Assembly (NCBI RefSeq): GCF_040427915.1 | Contig: NZ_JBETXJ010000002.1 | Coordinates: 310,001 to 374,000 of the forward strand | From: Gardnerella vaginalis | Lineage (GTDB): Bacteria; Actinomycetota; Actinomycetes; Actinomycetales; Bifidobacteriaceae | Direction of reading: 5' to 3' | DNA: 64,000 nt | Shown here: positions 18,445 through 27,476 of the stretch, piece by piece | Numbering within the stretch: position 1 is the stretch's first letter | Layout: every line of letters starts with the position of its first letter | Notes under the pieces: model-generated | Database searches by the model: none | Told to the model about the DNA's origin: nothing | The model's input: only the letters and a program-made list of their open reading frames with translations | Program-made: the position numbers and the translations under genes

Positions 18445-19287
18445 ATGAAGATTATAGAACGTAAAATTAAAGGCGTTGACGGTAGTAACGCACTTCTTAC
18501 TGGATATGTTTTAGACGACAACTTAGATAGCGAAGGAGATCAAACACGCCCAGCAGTGCTGATTTTACCAGGCGGCGGATTCTTGCGAGTTTCTAATCGC
18601 GAAGCAGAACCTATTGCTATGAAGTTTGCTGCTGCTGGATTCCACGCATTTGTTTTACGCTACTCGCTTGTGCCTAGCGCACACCCGACTCAGCTTTTGG
18701 AAGCCGCACAAGCTATGCAATTGATTCGCGATAATGCAAAAGAATGGCATGTAGATGCGCAAAAAGTGGCGATTATTGGATTCTCTGCAGGAGGTCATGT
18801 AGCCGCAAATCTTGCGACTAGCGTTAGCGACGATGTTGAAGAAGCAAATGGATACAACGCAAACGGCGTTCGACCAAACGCTCTTATGCTTGCTTACCCA
18901 GTGATTTCCGCTGGCGAATACGCACATAAGCCAACTTTCGATCGTCTTTTTGGAGATGTAGATTCTAGTACTCGCGCGCAACTCGTTGAACAGCTTTCGT
19001 TGGAAAACCACGTGGATTCTAAGACTCCACCTGTGTTCGTTTGGCAAACAATTACAGACCAGACAGTTCCAGTTCAAAACTCGATTATGTTTATTAATGC
19101 TTGTGTTAAAGCTGGCGTAAGCGTGGAAGCACACTTGTTCCCTAAGGGTCCGCACGGATTGGCTTTGGCGGTTAAAGAAACAGCTAAGCGCGATGAGAAC
19201 GGTGCAGTAATTCCTGAATTTGTGCAGCCAGAAGTTCAGCAGTGGATTGACCTTGCTTGCGATTGGCTGAATCGCACATTTGCGTAA
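18445..19287 (+). CDS. Alpha/beta-hydrolase, acetylesterase-like
   Basis: A 280-residue cytosolic serine hydrolase of the esterase/lipase (BD-FAE, Aes-like) group. The oxyanion region is LPGGGFLRVSN, the nucleophile Ser sits in GFSAGGH, and the acid and base are probably Asp in ITDQTVP and His in GPHGLAL. Such proteins often remove acetyl groups from sugars, but the natural substrate is not visible. GAAAAGAGA precedes the ATG at 18445; the open frame starts ten codons earlier with no ribosome-binding site. It is followed at 19303-19347 by a copy of the GTTT/AAAC palindromic repeat and then by the 46-bp hairpin at 19350. Confidence 0.85.
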   Translation: MKIIERKIKGVDGSNALLTGYVLDDNLDSEGDQTRPAVLILPGGGFLRVSNREAEPIAMKFAAAGFHAFVLRYSLVPSAHPTQLLEAAQAMQLIRDNAKEWHVDAQKVAIIGFSAGGHVAANLATSVSDDVEEANGYNANGVRPNALMLAYPVISAGEYAHKPTFDRLFGDVDSSTRAQLVEQLSLENHVDSKTPPVFVWQTITDQTVPVQNSIMFINACVKAGVSVEAHLFPKGPHGLALAVKETAKRDENGAVIPEFVQPEVQQWIDLACDWLNRTFA

Positions 19288-19302
19288 TTTAACTTCAACG
19301 CT

Positions 19303-19347
19303 CCCGCGTTTGTTCCCTTTTTGGGTCAAATGGTAAACAAAAGCAAG
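19303..19347. repeat. Copy of the CGTTTGTT.../GTAAACAAAA palindromic repeat
   Basis: CCCGCGTTTGTTCCC near 19303 followed by GGTAAACAAAAGCAAG matches the repeats clustered at 55078-55472. It lies directly after the esterase stop codon. Confidence 0.65.
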
Positions 19348-19349
19348 AA

Positions 19350-19395
19350 CAAAAACGTCGCCCACACACCATGATTGATGTGTTGACGACGTTTT
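19350..19395. terminator. 46-bp bidirectional hairpin, copy 1
   Basis: The arms AAAACGTCG and CGACGTTTT flank a central region that includes a second short pairing (CACA/TGTG). A-rich and T-rich ends on both sides make it suitable for termination in both directions, between the convergent esterase and the Sdr-like surface-protein gene. A copy differing at one base is found at 22821-22866. Confidence 0.8.
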
Positions 19396-19421
19396 ATATT
19401 ATTCACCTGAATTTTCTACAA

Positions 19422-22403
19422 TTATTGCCTGTGCTTACCCTTGCAGAAATAACGCTTTATTTTATTCGTAGCACCCAAAGCGAGCATAGCAACAGACGCA
19501 ACAGCTGTGAAAACTGTGCTTACGCCAGTGTTTACAAGCTTATCCCTTACACGCTCTTGCTTAGAATCAGAATTATTATTGTCAAACGAACTTTCATTCG
19601 ACTGACTATTATTGCTATCTAAATCATTATTAATGCTTGGTATCGGATTATCTAATTCACGAATCTCAGAGTGATTAGGTTCTGAAGGATCCTCCTTAGG
19701 CTGGGGATCCTCATACTGAGGGGGATCATTAGATTCTGTGTCATCAGTATCAGGATCCTTAGGGTCATCAGGCTTAGACTCATCAGGCTTAGACTCAGGA
19801 TCCTTAGGCTTCTCATTGTCCTTCGGATCATCCGACTTAGGATCAGTATCCTTTGGCTCATCACTCTTAGTATCTTCAGGCTCATCCTTCTTAGGATCAG
19901 GATTTGGCTTAGGATTTTGCTTAGGCTCATCCTTCTTCGGAGTATCAGGCTTATCATCCTTAGGTTTCGTAGGATTATCAGGCTTCTTAGGATCCTCAGG
20001 TTTAGGATCAGGTACATCCCTATCCTGATAATTTGGATTATTAGGCTTATCCTTAGGATTTGGCTCATCCTTCTTCGGATCATCCTTCTTAGGATCAGGA
20101 GACTTAGGAGTATCAGGCTTTACAGGATTGTCATTCTTAGGATCAGTCTTTGGCTTAGGCTTAGGGTCCTTCGGATCATCCTGTTTCGGCTCAGGATTTG
20201 GCTTTGGCTTATTATCAGGATCCTTTGGCTTATCCTTCTTCGGATTCTTAGGATCAGTCTTTGGCTTAGGCTGCGGATCTTTCGGCTTAGGGTCCTTAGG
20301 CTTAGGCTCCTTGGGATTCTTAGGATCAGGCTGAGGATTCTTAGGCTTCGGCTTATGATCAGGATCCTTCGGATCATCCTTCTTAGGCTCATCCTTCTTA
20401 AAAGCTCCAGCATCAATATGCTTCTTATCTTCGCCAGCAGAAAGATTTATATTGCCAACATATGAGTCTTTTGAAGACGAATTATCGGTTGCTGCAGATC
20501 CTTTTTCTGTAACAGATCTATCAGTTACAGGCTCTCCAGGAATCGCGTCAGAATCTACAGAGGAATCTGACCCTTTACGCGTGTATGTAAAACCAAAATA
20601 TTCACTACCTTCTGGAAGTGTAAATTTAACAACATAGTTTCCTGGCAGCAAATTAGTAAATTCGTAAGATCCATCAGGCGAAGTAGTGGTAATAGGATTA
20701 ACCTTATTGCCATTTATGTCGATTACTGTGCTATCCCCATACTGTTTAACAAGCTGTACTTTTGCACCAATTATGCTCGACTCTCCCTTATCTTGAATAC
20801 CATTATGGTTAGCATCAAACCACACGCGTCCACTCAAAGATGCGGGAATGACGATTTCAACAGGAACTGTGCTCACTTTGCTGCGATTACTGCGCGCATA
20901 CGTTGCAACAGTCTCCTGAATTTTGTTAATAATTGGCGGATATTTCAAAGTATTATCTGGATAATTATCATTACAATCTAACGCACGATAATACGATTTT
21001 ATGTATGCGCTTGCTTTTCCACTCATCCAAATACCGTTGCTAATATTATCAGGACCAAACACAGTTGAATCTGGGTTAAATTCTCCAGATATTAGCAACT
21101 CAGAAGGTCTGCTTTGTTCTGGAACAGTTCCCCAACCATCGAAATATTTAGAATCCAAAATATCGCCGAAAACTTCAGTATCCCCATAAGCAACTTTTTC
21201 TATTCCAATATTAGCCATAATTTTACGAGCTTCATCGTTGTTGTTAGGCGAACGGAAAACTGTTAAATGATGATTTTTAAAAACTTGCTTAGTTCCATTT
21301 AAAGCATAGTTCTTAGAACCAAATGGAATTTTAAATCTCAACTTAATCGGATTATTATCGTTCCCATTGCGATAAATAGTTACGAATTGGTTATGCTCAA
21401 TATTTGCAGGTATTAATTGCGGTGACCAAACACCATTCTGCGACTCAACCATAGTGCTTCTACCGTCATAATCAACGCCGCTCGTTTCCATAGATAGACC
21501 AGTGAACCAGAATCCATAATTATCTCTGCCGTCCCATCCAGTTACCAGATCCGAACGCACTAAGCATGGGTTCTTTTGCAGTATCCTATCGTTTGGAAAA
21601 TCTCTTAATCCGCCGATTGTAGAAGTATATTCCATAGGTGTTGGGAAAGGCATATAAGACACTCTGCCTTGGATTAATGGTTTCACACCTTTTTTGTAAT
21701 TTTTCAAATCAACTAGATCAGAAGTTTTTGCATTACTGTTGACTACTGTATGGATTTCAATGGAAACTGTTTGATTATTTTTTATTACATCACCATTGGA
21801 TAATACATTGCCAGAGTGGTTCACGCCTTTTATGGAAGCAAGATGCGGCATTTCTGTCGCAAAATCAGAAGACCACTCGTTGTAGTTAAAGTAAACGTCG
21901 AAAAGATTGTAGTTACCGAGATTGTGATTACCAAACGACTTAGAATCTGAAATTTGTACTACTTTATTTGCAACATTGCCAGCATCAACAACAAAATCAT
22001 TTGCATTTACCGTAAGAATTTTCGGAATGGCTAGTCGAAGATATGGTCTAAAAACATCGCCATCTTCAGGAACAATAAATTTTGCTGTAGCCCGGAGCGT
22101 AAGCTTGCTACCTGGACGCAGAATTTTATTAGTTTTATTCGTATTCGCATGATTGTCAGTAGAATCTCCATCAACATAGCTGATTGAAGTTCTTACTTCT
22201 GGAAGTTTCCCATCTGGCTTGCCGAAATGCTGGGTAGGAGCAGGAATTAAATCAATGTTGTTAATACTGGATTTATTCGTTGGAATGTTCTCACGATTAG
22301 TGAAAGCATTATCATTGCTCGACTGAGCTAACGCCGAAGAAGATAAACTTGCTGTTAATAACGTGGCCGTTAATAAGCTAGCTGTCACTATTTTCATTTT
22401 CAT
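19422..22403 (-). CDS. Sdr-like cell-wall-anchored surface protein with B-type domain and Lys/Pro/Asp-rich stalk
   Basis: About 993 residues. A signal peptide (MKMKIVTASLLTATLLTASL... ending at ALAQ, residues 1-27) is followed by a 500-residue putative ligand-binding region of beta-rich composition. Next comes a domain of about 120 residues beginning SGRVWFDANHNGIQDKGE and containing SPDGSYEFTNLLPGNYVV, typical of SdrD B/Cna-type calcium-binding repeats. A stalk of about 260 residues consists of KPKDPKPKDP-like repeats, and the C-terminus has a sortase motif LVNTG, a hydrophobic helix and a basic tail. The start at 22403 is preferred for the signal peptide and the GGGAG upstream; the longer open frame adds 51 unlikely residues. 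It is probably an adhesin. It is bracketed by nearly identical hairpins at 19350 and 22821. Confidence 0.88.
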   Translation of the reverse strand: MKMKIVTASLLTATLLTASLSSSALAQSSNDNAFTNRENIPTNKSSINNIDLIPAPTQHFGKPDGKLPEVRTSISYVDGDSTDNHANTNKTNKILRPGSKLTLRATAKFIVPEDGDVFRPYLRLAIPKILTVNANDFVVDAGNVANKVVQISDSKSFGNHNLGNYNLFDVYFNYNEWSSDFATEMPHLASIKGVNHSGNVLSNGDVIKNNQTVSIEIHTVVNSNAKTSDLVDLKNYKKGVKPLIQGRVSYMPFPTPMEYTSTIGGLRDFPNDRILQKNPCLVRSDLVTGWDGRDNYGFWFTGLSMETSGVDYDGRSTMVESQNGVWSPQLIPANIEHNQFVTIYRNGNDNNPIKLRFKIPFGSKNYALNGTKQVFKNHHLTVFRSPNNNDEARKIMANIGIEKVAYGDTEVFGDILDSKYFDGWGTVPEQSRPSELLISGEFNPDSTVFGPDNISNGIWMSGKASAYIKSYYRALDCNDNYPDNTLKYPPIINKIQETVATYARSNRSKVSTVPVEIVIPASLSGRVWFDANHNGIQDKGESSIIGAKVQLVKQYGDSTVIDINGNKVNPITTTSPDGSYEFTNLLPGNYVVKFTLPEGSEYFGFTYTRKGSDSSVDSDAIPGEPVTDRSVTEKGSAATDNSSSKDSYVGNINLSAGEDKKHIDAGAFKKDEPKKDDPKDPDHKPKPKNPQPDPKNPKEPKPKDPKPKDPQPKPKTDPKNPKKDKPKDPDNKPKPNPEPKQDDPKDPKPKPKTDPKNDNPVKPDTPKSPDPKKDDPKKDEPNPKDKPNNPNYQDRDVPDPKPEDPKKPDNPTKPKDDKPDTPKKDEPKQNPKPNPDPKKDEPEDTKSDEPKDTDPKSDDPKDNEKPKDPESKPDESKPDDPKDPDTDDTESNDPPQYEDPQPKEDPSEPNHSEIRELDNPIPSINNDLDSNNSQSNESSFDNNNSDSKQERVRDKLVNTGVSTVFTAVASVAMLALGATNKIKRYFCKGKHRQ
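19650..20400 (-). repeat. Degenerate coding repeats for the Lys/Pro/Asp stalk
   Basis: About 750 bp inside the surface-protein gene are built from short units encoding (K/E/D)P(K/D)-rich words, such as DPKPKPKTDPK. The units are mostly multiples of 6 to 12 bases. Such tracts commonly change length by slippage or recombination, and they keep other frames open over long stretches. Confidence 0.8.
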
Positions 22404-22820
22404 TAAGTATTTTCTCCCTTCGCTCATAAAAATAGTTATGAGCCAAGCCACGAGTAAAACACTAAAAAATTTATTTTTCAAACCGAAAATTGTCGTAAAT
22501 TTTCCGACAACTAAAACCCTTTTTATATTTATAGAATCGCCGAATAAGAAAAACACCTTCGGAGAGTCTGAAGAAAAATTTAAATTAATTAAGATAAAAT
22601 ACGAAAAATATGCATGTTAACTCTCTTGTAATAAAACTAAATCGTAATATTTTCTGTTGTTATAACAATATGATAATTAAATAATACATGTGAGGTTTTT
22701 CACATTACACAATATGACACAAATTCAATACACAAATATCTTTACGATAGATACAACATGGATCCTATGTAAAAGATAAAAGGAGTTTATAAACAACATT
22801 CATAAACGACATTCATAAAA
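22404..22820. promoter_or_regulatory. Upstream region of the Sdr-like gene
   Basis: This AT-rich 417-bp stretch lies 5' to the surface-protein gene and holds its promoter. I see no gene in it. A short direct repeat AAC(A/G)ACATTCATAAA occurs around 22793-22820, next to the second 46-bp hairpin. Confidence 0.45.
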
Positions 22821-22866
22821 CAAAAACGTCGCCCACACACCATGATTGATGCGTTGACGACGTTTT
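22821..22866. terminator. 46-bp bidirectional hairpin, copy 2
   Basis: Identical to the element at 19350-19395 except for one base (C for T). It lies 37 bp after the fhs stop codon, so it probably terminates fhs. Both copies are in the same orientation. Confidence 0.8.
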
Positions 22867-22902
22867 GTTATTTGCTATTAATGATTAATATTTAAAAAGC
22901 AA

Positions 22903-24420
22903 TCACACTATTTTTGGCATAGGAGTTGTAAGCGAAGACGTAAGGTTGACTTGCACAACCCCAGCTCCAGCATGAACTTCTACTTTCTTTAAAGTTACAG
23001 TGCGAGAATCTTCAGGCGCATGATCATCATCTGTCATGGTTGCTGGCGACTTTACAGCAACAAGAGCCAAGCTATCAAAATCAACACCAGCCTTATTGCA
23101 CAAATCCTGTGCTGCAGTCAAAGAAGCAGCAAAACCATCCTTTTCAATCACTCGACTTTCTGGAACTCCATACGCCTCTGCGCAAAGCAAATTAATGCGA
23201 TCGCGCAGAGACTTTCCTCGGCGGCTTTGCGGAACTTTCGTTTCAGTATCAGCAGTGATTACAGACACAAAATCATCTAGCTGATCTGCCAAGCCATCGC
23301 CGCCGTCTCGGAACAAATTGCCAACAATCGGCTTACGGAATCCTAAAGTCTTAGCCTGCTCAAGCAAATCTGGAACTTGGCTATCTTCACCTTCCCACAA
23401 ATTGATAAGAGGGAACGTAGGAATATTAAGCGACTCAAGGCGCGAAACGTGGAACGGGTAGCGCCATGCAAGAGTTTCATCATCTCGCCAAGTAGTTGCT
23501 CGAGTGACAACAACCGCCGCCGATGGCATTGCTGCTCCAAACTCACGCACCGCAATATCTAGCCACTTTTGAGCGCCAGCATCCGTGCCATAGCCTGCTT
23601 CCACAACAACAACATCGTGTAGCGCGCAAGCCATTTCAACACTCACAAGGCTTGGAATACCAAGCGAAACGTTGGCAAATGGACCACAATGAACATAGAT
23701 TGGAGATCCATTAATCGTCTCAGTTTTTGCAGGCTTTACAGCGTCGGCAAGAATATTTGTGATTCGCCACAAGTCAACAAAATCGCCAAATTTAACAGGA
23801 TTTCCGTCCTTTGTGCCAGCAATCATTGCAGCAACGCGATTTGCGATTTCTTCCATGCTTCGCGAAAGCACTACTATTTGCATAAGTTCACAAGTTGGCG
23901 TTAACACAACGCGCTCCGCAACCGTGCCCTTGCCAAAATCAACAGAAATGCTACGCAAAGACCTTGAAGGCACTTCGCTTACTCGCGGCACTAAAATCGT
24001 GTCTAAAATACCCTCGTCAATCGCCTTTTCTGCAAAAGAAACAAGCAAATTCTGCGCACATTCAATGGCGGCCATTTCTCCGCACAATCCCCAATCGATT
24101 AGCTCAGGGTGCGAAAGCGATGACTTTCCGCCGCCGCTAGCTCCACCTTTTGAACCAGCTGCAGTAATGCCCATGCTTGGCTGTCGCAAAACAGCCGCCG
24201 CATCTACTCCGCGTTCTCTAAGAGCGTCTACCAGCGCAATAGTGGTAGTTGTTTTACCTTCTCCTCTAGAAGCCTTAAGAGGAGTATCAGCTGTAACGAG
24301 TAGCACTTTACCGTGCTTTTTTTGCTCGCTTGGATTCTTCTTTAAATAATCCAAGAATCCGAAGGCGTCTATTTTTTTAACTAATCCAAATTGTGTAGTA
24401 AACGAATCAAGAATGCTCAT
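22903..24420 (-). CDS. fhs: Formate-tetrahydrofolate ligase
   Basis: A cytosolic enzyme of about 505 residues that joins formate to tetrahydrofolate with ATP, feeding one-carbon units to purine and formyl-Met synthesis. The P-loop is TPLKASRGEGKTTTT, and the family segments LRQPSMGITAAGSKGGASGGG and KSPATMTDDD-like C-terminal parts are visible in short form. The segment SMGITAAGSKGGA is divergent from the usual SLGPVFGIKGGA and the protein is about 50 residues shorter than the well-studied enzymes, as in other bifidobacteria. The ATG at 24420 is chosen because GGGGA lies just upstream; the frame stays open 41 codons further. Likely an independent unit ending at the hairpin 22821-22866. Confidence 0.88.
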   Translation of the reverse strand: MSILDSFTTQFGLVKKIDAFGFLDYLKKNPSEQKKHGKVLLVTADTPLKASRGEGKTTTTIALVDALRERGVDAAAVLRQPSMGITAAGSKGGASGGGKSSLSHPELIDWGLCGEMAAIECAQNLLVSFAEKAIDEGILDTILVPRVSEVPSRSLRSISVDFGKGTVAERVVLTPTCELMQIVVLSRSMEEIANRVAAMIAGTKDGNPVKFGDFVDLWRITNILADAVKPAKTETINGSPIYVHCGPFANVSLGIPSLVSVEMACALHDVVVVEAGYGTDAGAQKWLDIAVREFGAAMPSAAVVVTRATTWRDDETLAWRYPFHVSRLESLNIPTFPLINLWEGEDSQVPDLLEQAKTLGFRKPIVGNLFRDGGDGLADQLDDFVSVITADTETKVPQSRRGKSLRDRINLLCAEAYGVPESRVIEKDGFAASLTAAQDLCNKAGVDFDSLALVAVKSPATMTDDDHAPEDSRTVTLKKVEVHAGAGVVQVNLTSSLTTPMPKIV

Positions 24421-24632
24421 ATTCCCCACTTTCATAAGCAAAAAGCCTAGTAGATGCCCAATAGTGTTCAATAACAAACGTTCAATAACAGATGCCCAAT
24501 AAACGCTCAATAATAAACGCGCATAGCTAATGTAAATGAACAATTTTTATACTATACGATTGCATGGGCGTGGTATAGCAATATTACATTAAAACTATGC
24601 GCGTTATCACTAATGTCTATAACGACTTGCGA

Positions 24633-26240
24633 TCAGTGATCGGAGCGATTAAAACCATTCTTCATACGCATGCTAGTTATGTACAGCACTGTGTCAAGCA
24701 AAGAATCGGTTTCTTTCTTCAACTTCGCAGCCATATCGTCGTTTGCTTCAGCCAAAGCTTCACGCACTTTGTCGTTACGAAGCTCTGAAATAATAGCTTC
24801 AGGATCGCGAACTAAATCATCGTAATCTTCGCCTTCATCACCTTCACGCTCTGGCTCGTAATCTCTCAAATTAACACCAAGAAGATCTGCCACGGTGGCA
24901 TCCGTAGACTTGACCATTGCGTGACCAAGGGAGCCGACAACTTCCTGATAGCGCTCGATCGCGTTTGCAGTGTCGTTAAAAGCAGCATCCGCAAGAGCTG
25001 CAATAATGCGATTCTCCCAATAGAAGTTTTCGCTTGTTACGCGAGTAGTCGTATCTTCCAAATACTTTGGAGTGCGATTTACGTTCGGATAGAACGGAAT
25101 CAAAGAGTTGAAAGGATTGGAACCGTAAGTAATCCACTGAATTGCGCGCATTGGTTCTGGCACGTAAGGGCGGATTTGCATTACAGCAAGCTCGCTTTGA
25201 CGATTGATGCCGATTGGGCGGAAAAGATGACGAGTATGCTCGTCGCCAAGCTTGCCGTAAGGATCATACTCAGTGCCCTGATAGTGCGAGCTTAAAACAT
25301 ACTTAATATCCTCAACTGTGACTTTGCGTTCAGGCTGGCGAGCCCAAGGAATATCGTTGCTGTCCGGCTTATGGTCAGCGTCCTTACCATCCCACACTTC
25401 GTCATAAGGATTCAAGAAACGCTCCATAAACCATGCGCGAGGAGTGTTGTACACGTGGTCGGCATCCGAATGAGATCCGAAAGCATCGCGAGGGTTAAAC
25501 GGAGAAGCGTTTTCTACCGACAAATCCAAGTGGTTTTCTTCAATAAACTCAAGCAAATCAGCCGAGCACATATGCTCTTCTTGGTCTCCCAAAGCGTCTT
25601 CCAAATCAAACTCGTCAATTCCAAGCTGGTTTGGCATAACAACATACGCCTCGTCTGGCACGCGCTTAGCAATCCAGTGGTGTCCGCCAACAGTTTCCAT
25701 CCACCAAATCTCGTTTACATCCGAGAACGCAACGCCGTTCATCTCGTATGTGCCGTACTTTTCTAGCAACGCGCCCAAACGCTCCACGCCTTCGCGAGCG
25801 CTACGAATATAAGGCAAAACAAGCGTTAAGAAGTCTTCTTCGCCGATTCCGCCTGGCACTTCTGGCTTATAATCAGCGTCACCTTCCTTGCCTTGCGCTT
25901 TTTTAAGCTCCACCATTGGGTCGGCACCCAGCACGCGCTCGTTGGATGTAAGTGTTTCAGTTGCGCTCATTGCCACGTTTGCTTCGTTAACGCCAGCTTC
26001 TCCCCAAATTCCTTCGCGCAAGTCTGCGTTTGGCACGCTTGTGTATTGCATTGGATTATCTGGCAACTCAACTGTTACGTGGCTAAGCACGGACTTGTAA
26101 ACGCGAGGCTGATCTTCCGGCTTTACTACTACTAAACGCTTTGGGTTAAACTCGCCATTTGCTGAGTCTTCGTTGCGAGCAATAAGTGTTGATCCGTCGT
26201 AGCTCGCTTTGCGCCCTACTAAAATTGTTGTGCATGCCAT
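24633..26240 (-). CDS. pepD: C69-family dipeptidase
   Basis: A 535-residue N-terminal-nucleophile hydrolase that cleaves dipeptides. It starts MACTTILVGRKASYDGSTLI; Cys3 is the expected nucleophile after removal of the first residues, followed by the typical ARNEDS. The rest shows the family pattern with GGHHWIAKRVPDE and Trp-rich segments. No signal peptide is present, so it is cytoplasmic. It fits with the peptide importer and PepC in a peptide-feeding lifestyle. The upstream 184 bp contains repeated TTTTTGA(T/C)TATTTT words but no gene. Confidence 0.92.
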   Translation of the reverse strand: MACTTILVGRKASYDGSTLIARNEDSANGEFNPKRLVVVKPEDQPRVYKSVLSHVTVELPDNPMQYTSVPNADLREGIWGEAGVNEANVAMSATETLTSNERVLGADPMVELKKAQGKEGDADYKPEVPGGIGEEDFLTLVLPYIRSAREGVERLGALLEKYGTYEMNGVAFSDVNEIWWMETVGGHHWIAKRVPDEAYVVMPNQLGIDEFDLEDALGDQEEHMCSADLLEFIEENHLDLSVENASPFNPRDAFGSHSDADHVYNTPRAWFMERFLNPYDEVWDGKDADHKPDSNDIPWARQPERKVTVEDIKYVLSSHYQGTEYDPYGKLGDEHTRHLFRPIGINRQSELAVMQIRPYVPEPMRAIQWITYGSNPFNSLIPFYPNVNRTPKYLEDTTTRVTSENFYWENRIIAALADAAFNDTANAIERYQEVVGSLGHAMVKSTDATVADLLGVNLRDYEPEREGDEGEDYDDLVRDPEAIISELRNDKVREALAEANDDMAAKLKKETDSLLDTVLYITSMRMKNGFNRSDH

Positions 26241-26423
26241 ATTTGCATCCTCATTTTTCTAATTTTTGATTATTTTTTGATTATTTTTTATTATTTTGTT
26301 TGTTTAGATTAGTTTTGCTTATTTTTGACTATTTTACGCACGCATATATAGTCGTAAGCTGCTTGCGACTAATCAGCACGAAGTCATATAAAGCCTAAAG
26401 CCAAAAGCCTAAAATCCTAAACT

Positions 26424-26975
26424 CTAAGCTTTTCCTCGCAAATATAATCCGTTAACGTCTACATACGAATCGTAATGCCTGATTTCATTCATCATTTCGT
26501 TAAGATAAAAGCCCTCTTTAAGATTTGGAAGAGGTTTTTGCGTTCCGAACACTTCTAGCATGTAGTCGTGATCTTTGTCTGGAGGCTGCGGGCCGTTGTA
26601 GCGCATAGTAATAGAAGGATCCGTACACCCCACAAATCGGCTAGCTTGCGAGTTTCGCCCTTGTACAACTTCTGGAATCATGGTCGGCATTGTGCGCGAA
26701 AAGTCTTGCGGAATTTGCAAAGCGCGAGAGTCGTTAAAGTCAAACATAAGCGCTTCTACTGGAACATTTGCCACAACCCAATGAATCCACTGGAATCCGC
26801 ACACTGGTATAGCGTCGTCGTCTACGAATCTCCAATGCAAGTAGTGCACAAAATCCGGCAACTTGTCTACATAAAATGGAAAAGACACGACTGGAATGCC
26901 GTTAATCTTATTTTCTTCCGGCGCAGCTTTTGCAAAGTTGTCTGGAATAGTGGTGAAATCTGTAGAAATATTCAT
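26424..26975 (-). CDS. YbhB/YbcL-type phosphatidylethanolamine-binding-like protein
   Basis: A 183-residue member of the PEBP/Raf-kinase-inhibitor-like family, small cytosolic ligand-binding proteins without an established bacterial role. The recognisable segments are DDDAIPVCGFQWIHWVVANVP and YNGPQPPDKDHDYMLEVFGT, the latter close to the family signature YxGPxPPxGxHxY. No signal peptide is seen. No good ribosome-binding site precedes the ATG at 26975. Single gene. Confidence 0.88.
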   Translation of the reverse strand: MNISTDFTTIPDNFAKAAPEENKINGIPVVSFPFYVDKLPDFVHYLHWRFVDDDAIPVCGFQWIHWVVANVPVEALMFDFNDSRALQIPQDFSRTMPTMIPEVVQGRNSQASRFVGCTDPSITMRYNGPQPPDKDHDYMLEVFGTQKPLPNLKEGFYLNEMMNEIRHYDSYVDVNGLYLRGKA

Positions 26976-27054
26976 AATTTAAGTATCTACTACCGCTGTG
27001 ACTACGCGAAATAATTCATTTTTACACAAATGCACAAAATTAAAAAGCTCGCAG

Positions 27055-27115
27055 AAAAACTTCCGCATTTTGTACCAAATTTGACCTAAAACAGGTACAA
27101 AGTGCGGAAGTTTTT
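27055..27115. repeat. Nested palindrome with TTTGTACC/GGTACAAA core, copy 1
   Basis: Outer arms AAAACTTCCGCA (27056-27067) and TGCGGAAGTTTT (27103-27114) are perfectly complementary and enclose an inner pair TTTGTACC/GGTACAAA. Runs of A and T on the two sides would allow termination in either direction. The inner part recurs at about 33705-33740 and, inverted, at 37571-37603. Confidence 0.8.
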
Positions 27116-27129
27116 ACACTAAGTGCAGT

Positions 27130-27217
27130 AGAGATTCGAGATATTTCGCAGCGGATGAAGCGAACCTCAGCATGAAATGGTGATTCGCTGAAGTAGCAAG
27201 AAAAATCGAGAATCTCG
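27130..27217. repeat. 88-bp imperfect hairpin repeat, copy 1
   Basis: Begins GAGATTCGAGATATTTCGC and ends GAAAAATCGAGAATCTC, with an inner stem AGCGAA/TTCGCT around a conserved centre CCTCAGCATGAAATGG. Related copies are at 37655-37743 and, truncated, at 63947-64000; the start alone is at 55262. See the finding on compensatory changes. Confidence 0.8.
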
Positions 27218-27251
27218 GCGGTGAAAGCCACGCAATTGTTCAATCACGTAA

Positions 27252-27433
27252 GAGGGCTGGGTGATTCTTGGTCGAACAATATAAGAGCGGCAGCCGATAC
27301 CAAATAATCCAATGACTCACCCTACAAACAAACCTCAACCCAAAAAACAAAATCAAAGCCAAAACGGAACAACCGCAACAACGGACTACACATAATAGGC
27401 GGAGCGTTGTGAGACAAGAAACACCCAGCCCTC
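27252..27433. mobile_element. 182-bp element with 19-bp terminal inverted repeats, copy A (MITE-like)
   Basis: Left end GAGGGCTGGGTGATTCTTG; right end is the complement of GAGGGCTGGGTGTTTCTTG (18 of 19 identical). The interior has no plausible gene. A second copy of exactly the same length is at 55492-55673, with roughly 88% identity by eye. No clear target-site duplication is seen. Calling it a miniature transposable element is an inference from the structure. Together with the two preceding repeats it fills the 502-bp gap between holB and the PEBP gene. Confidence 0.7.
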
Positions 27434-27476
27434 GCACAACACCAAGAAAAGACGTGAGAACACTCTAAGCGCGCAG

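Noticed and set aside
19738..20465. Plus-strand frames antisense to the Lys/Pro/Asp stalk
   Set aside because: Gly/Ser/Phe- or Ile/Leu/Arg-rich low-complexity products that mirror the stalk repeats; no start signals.
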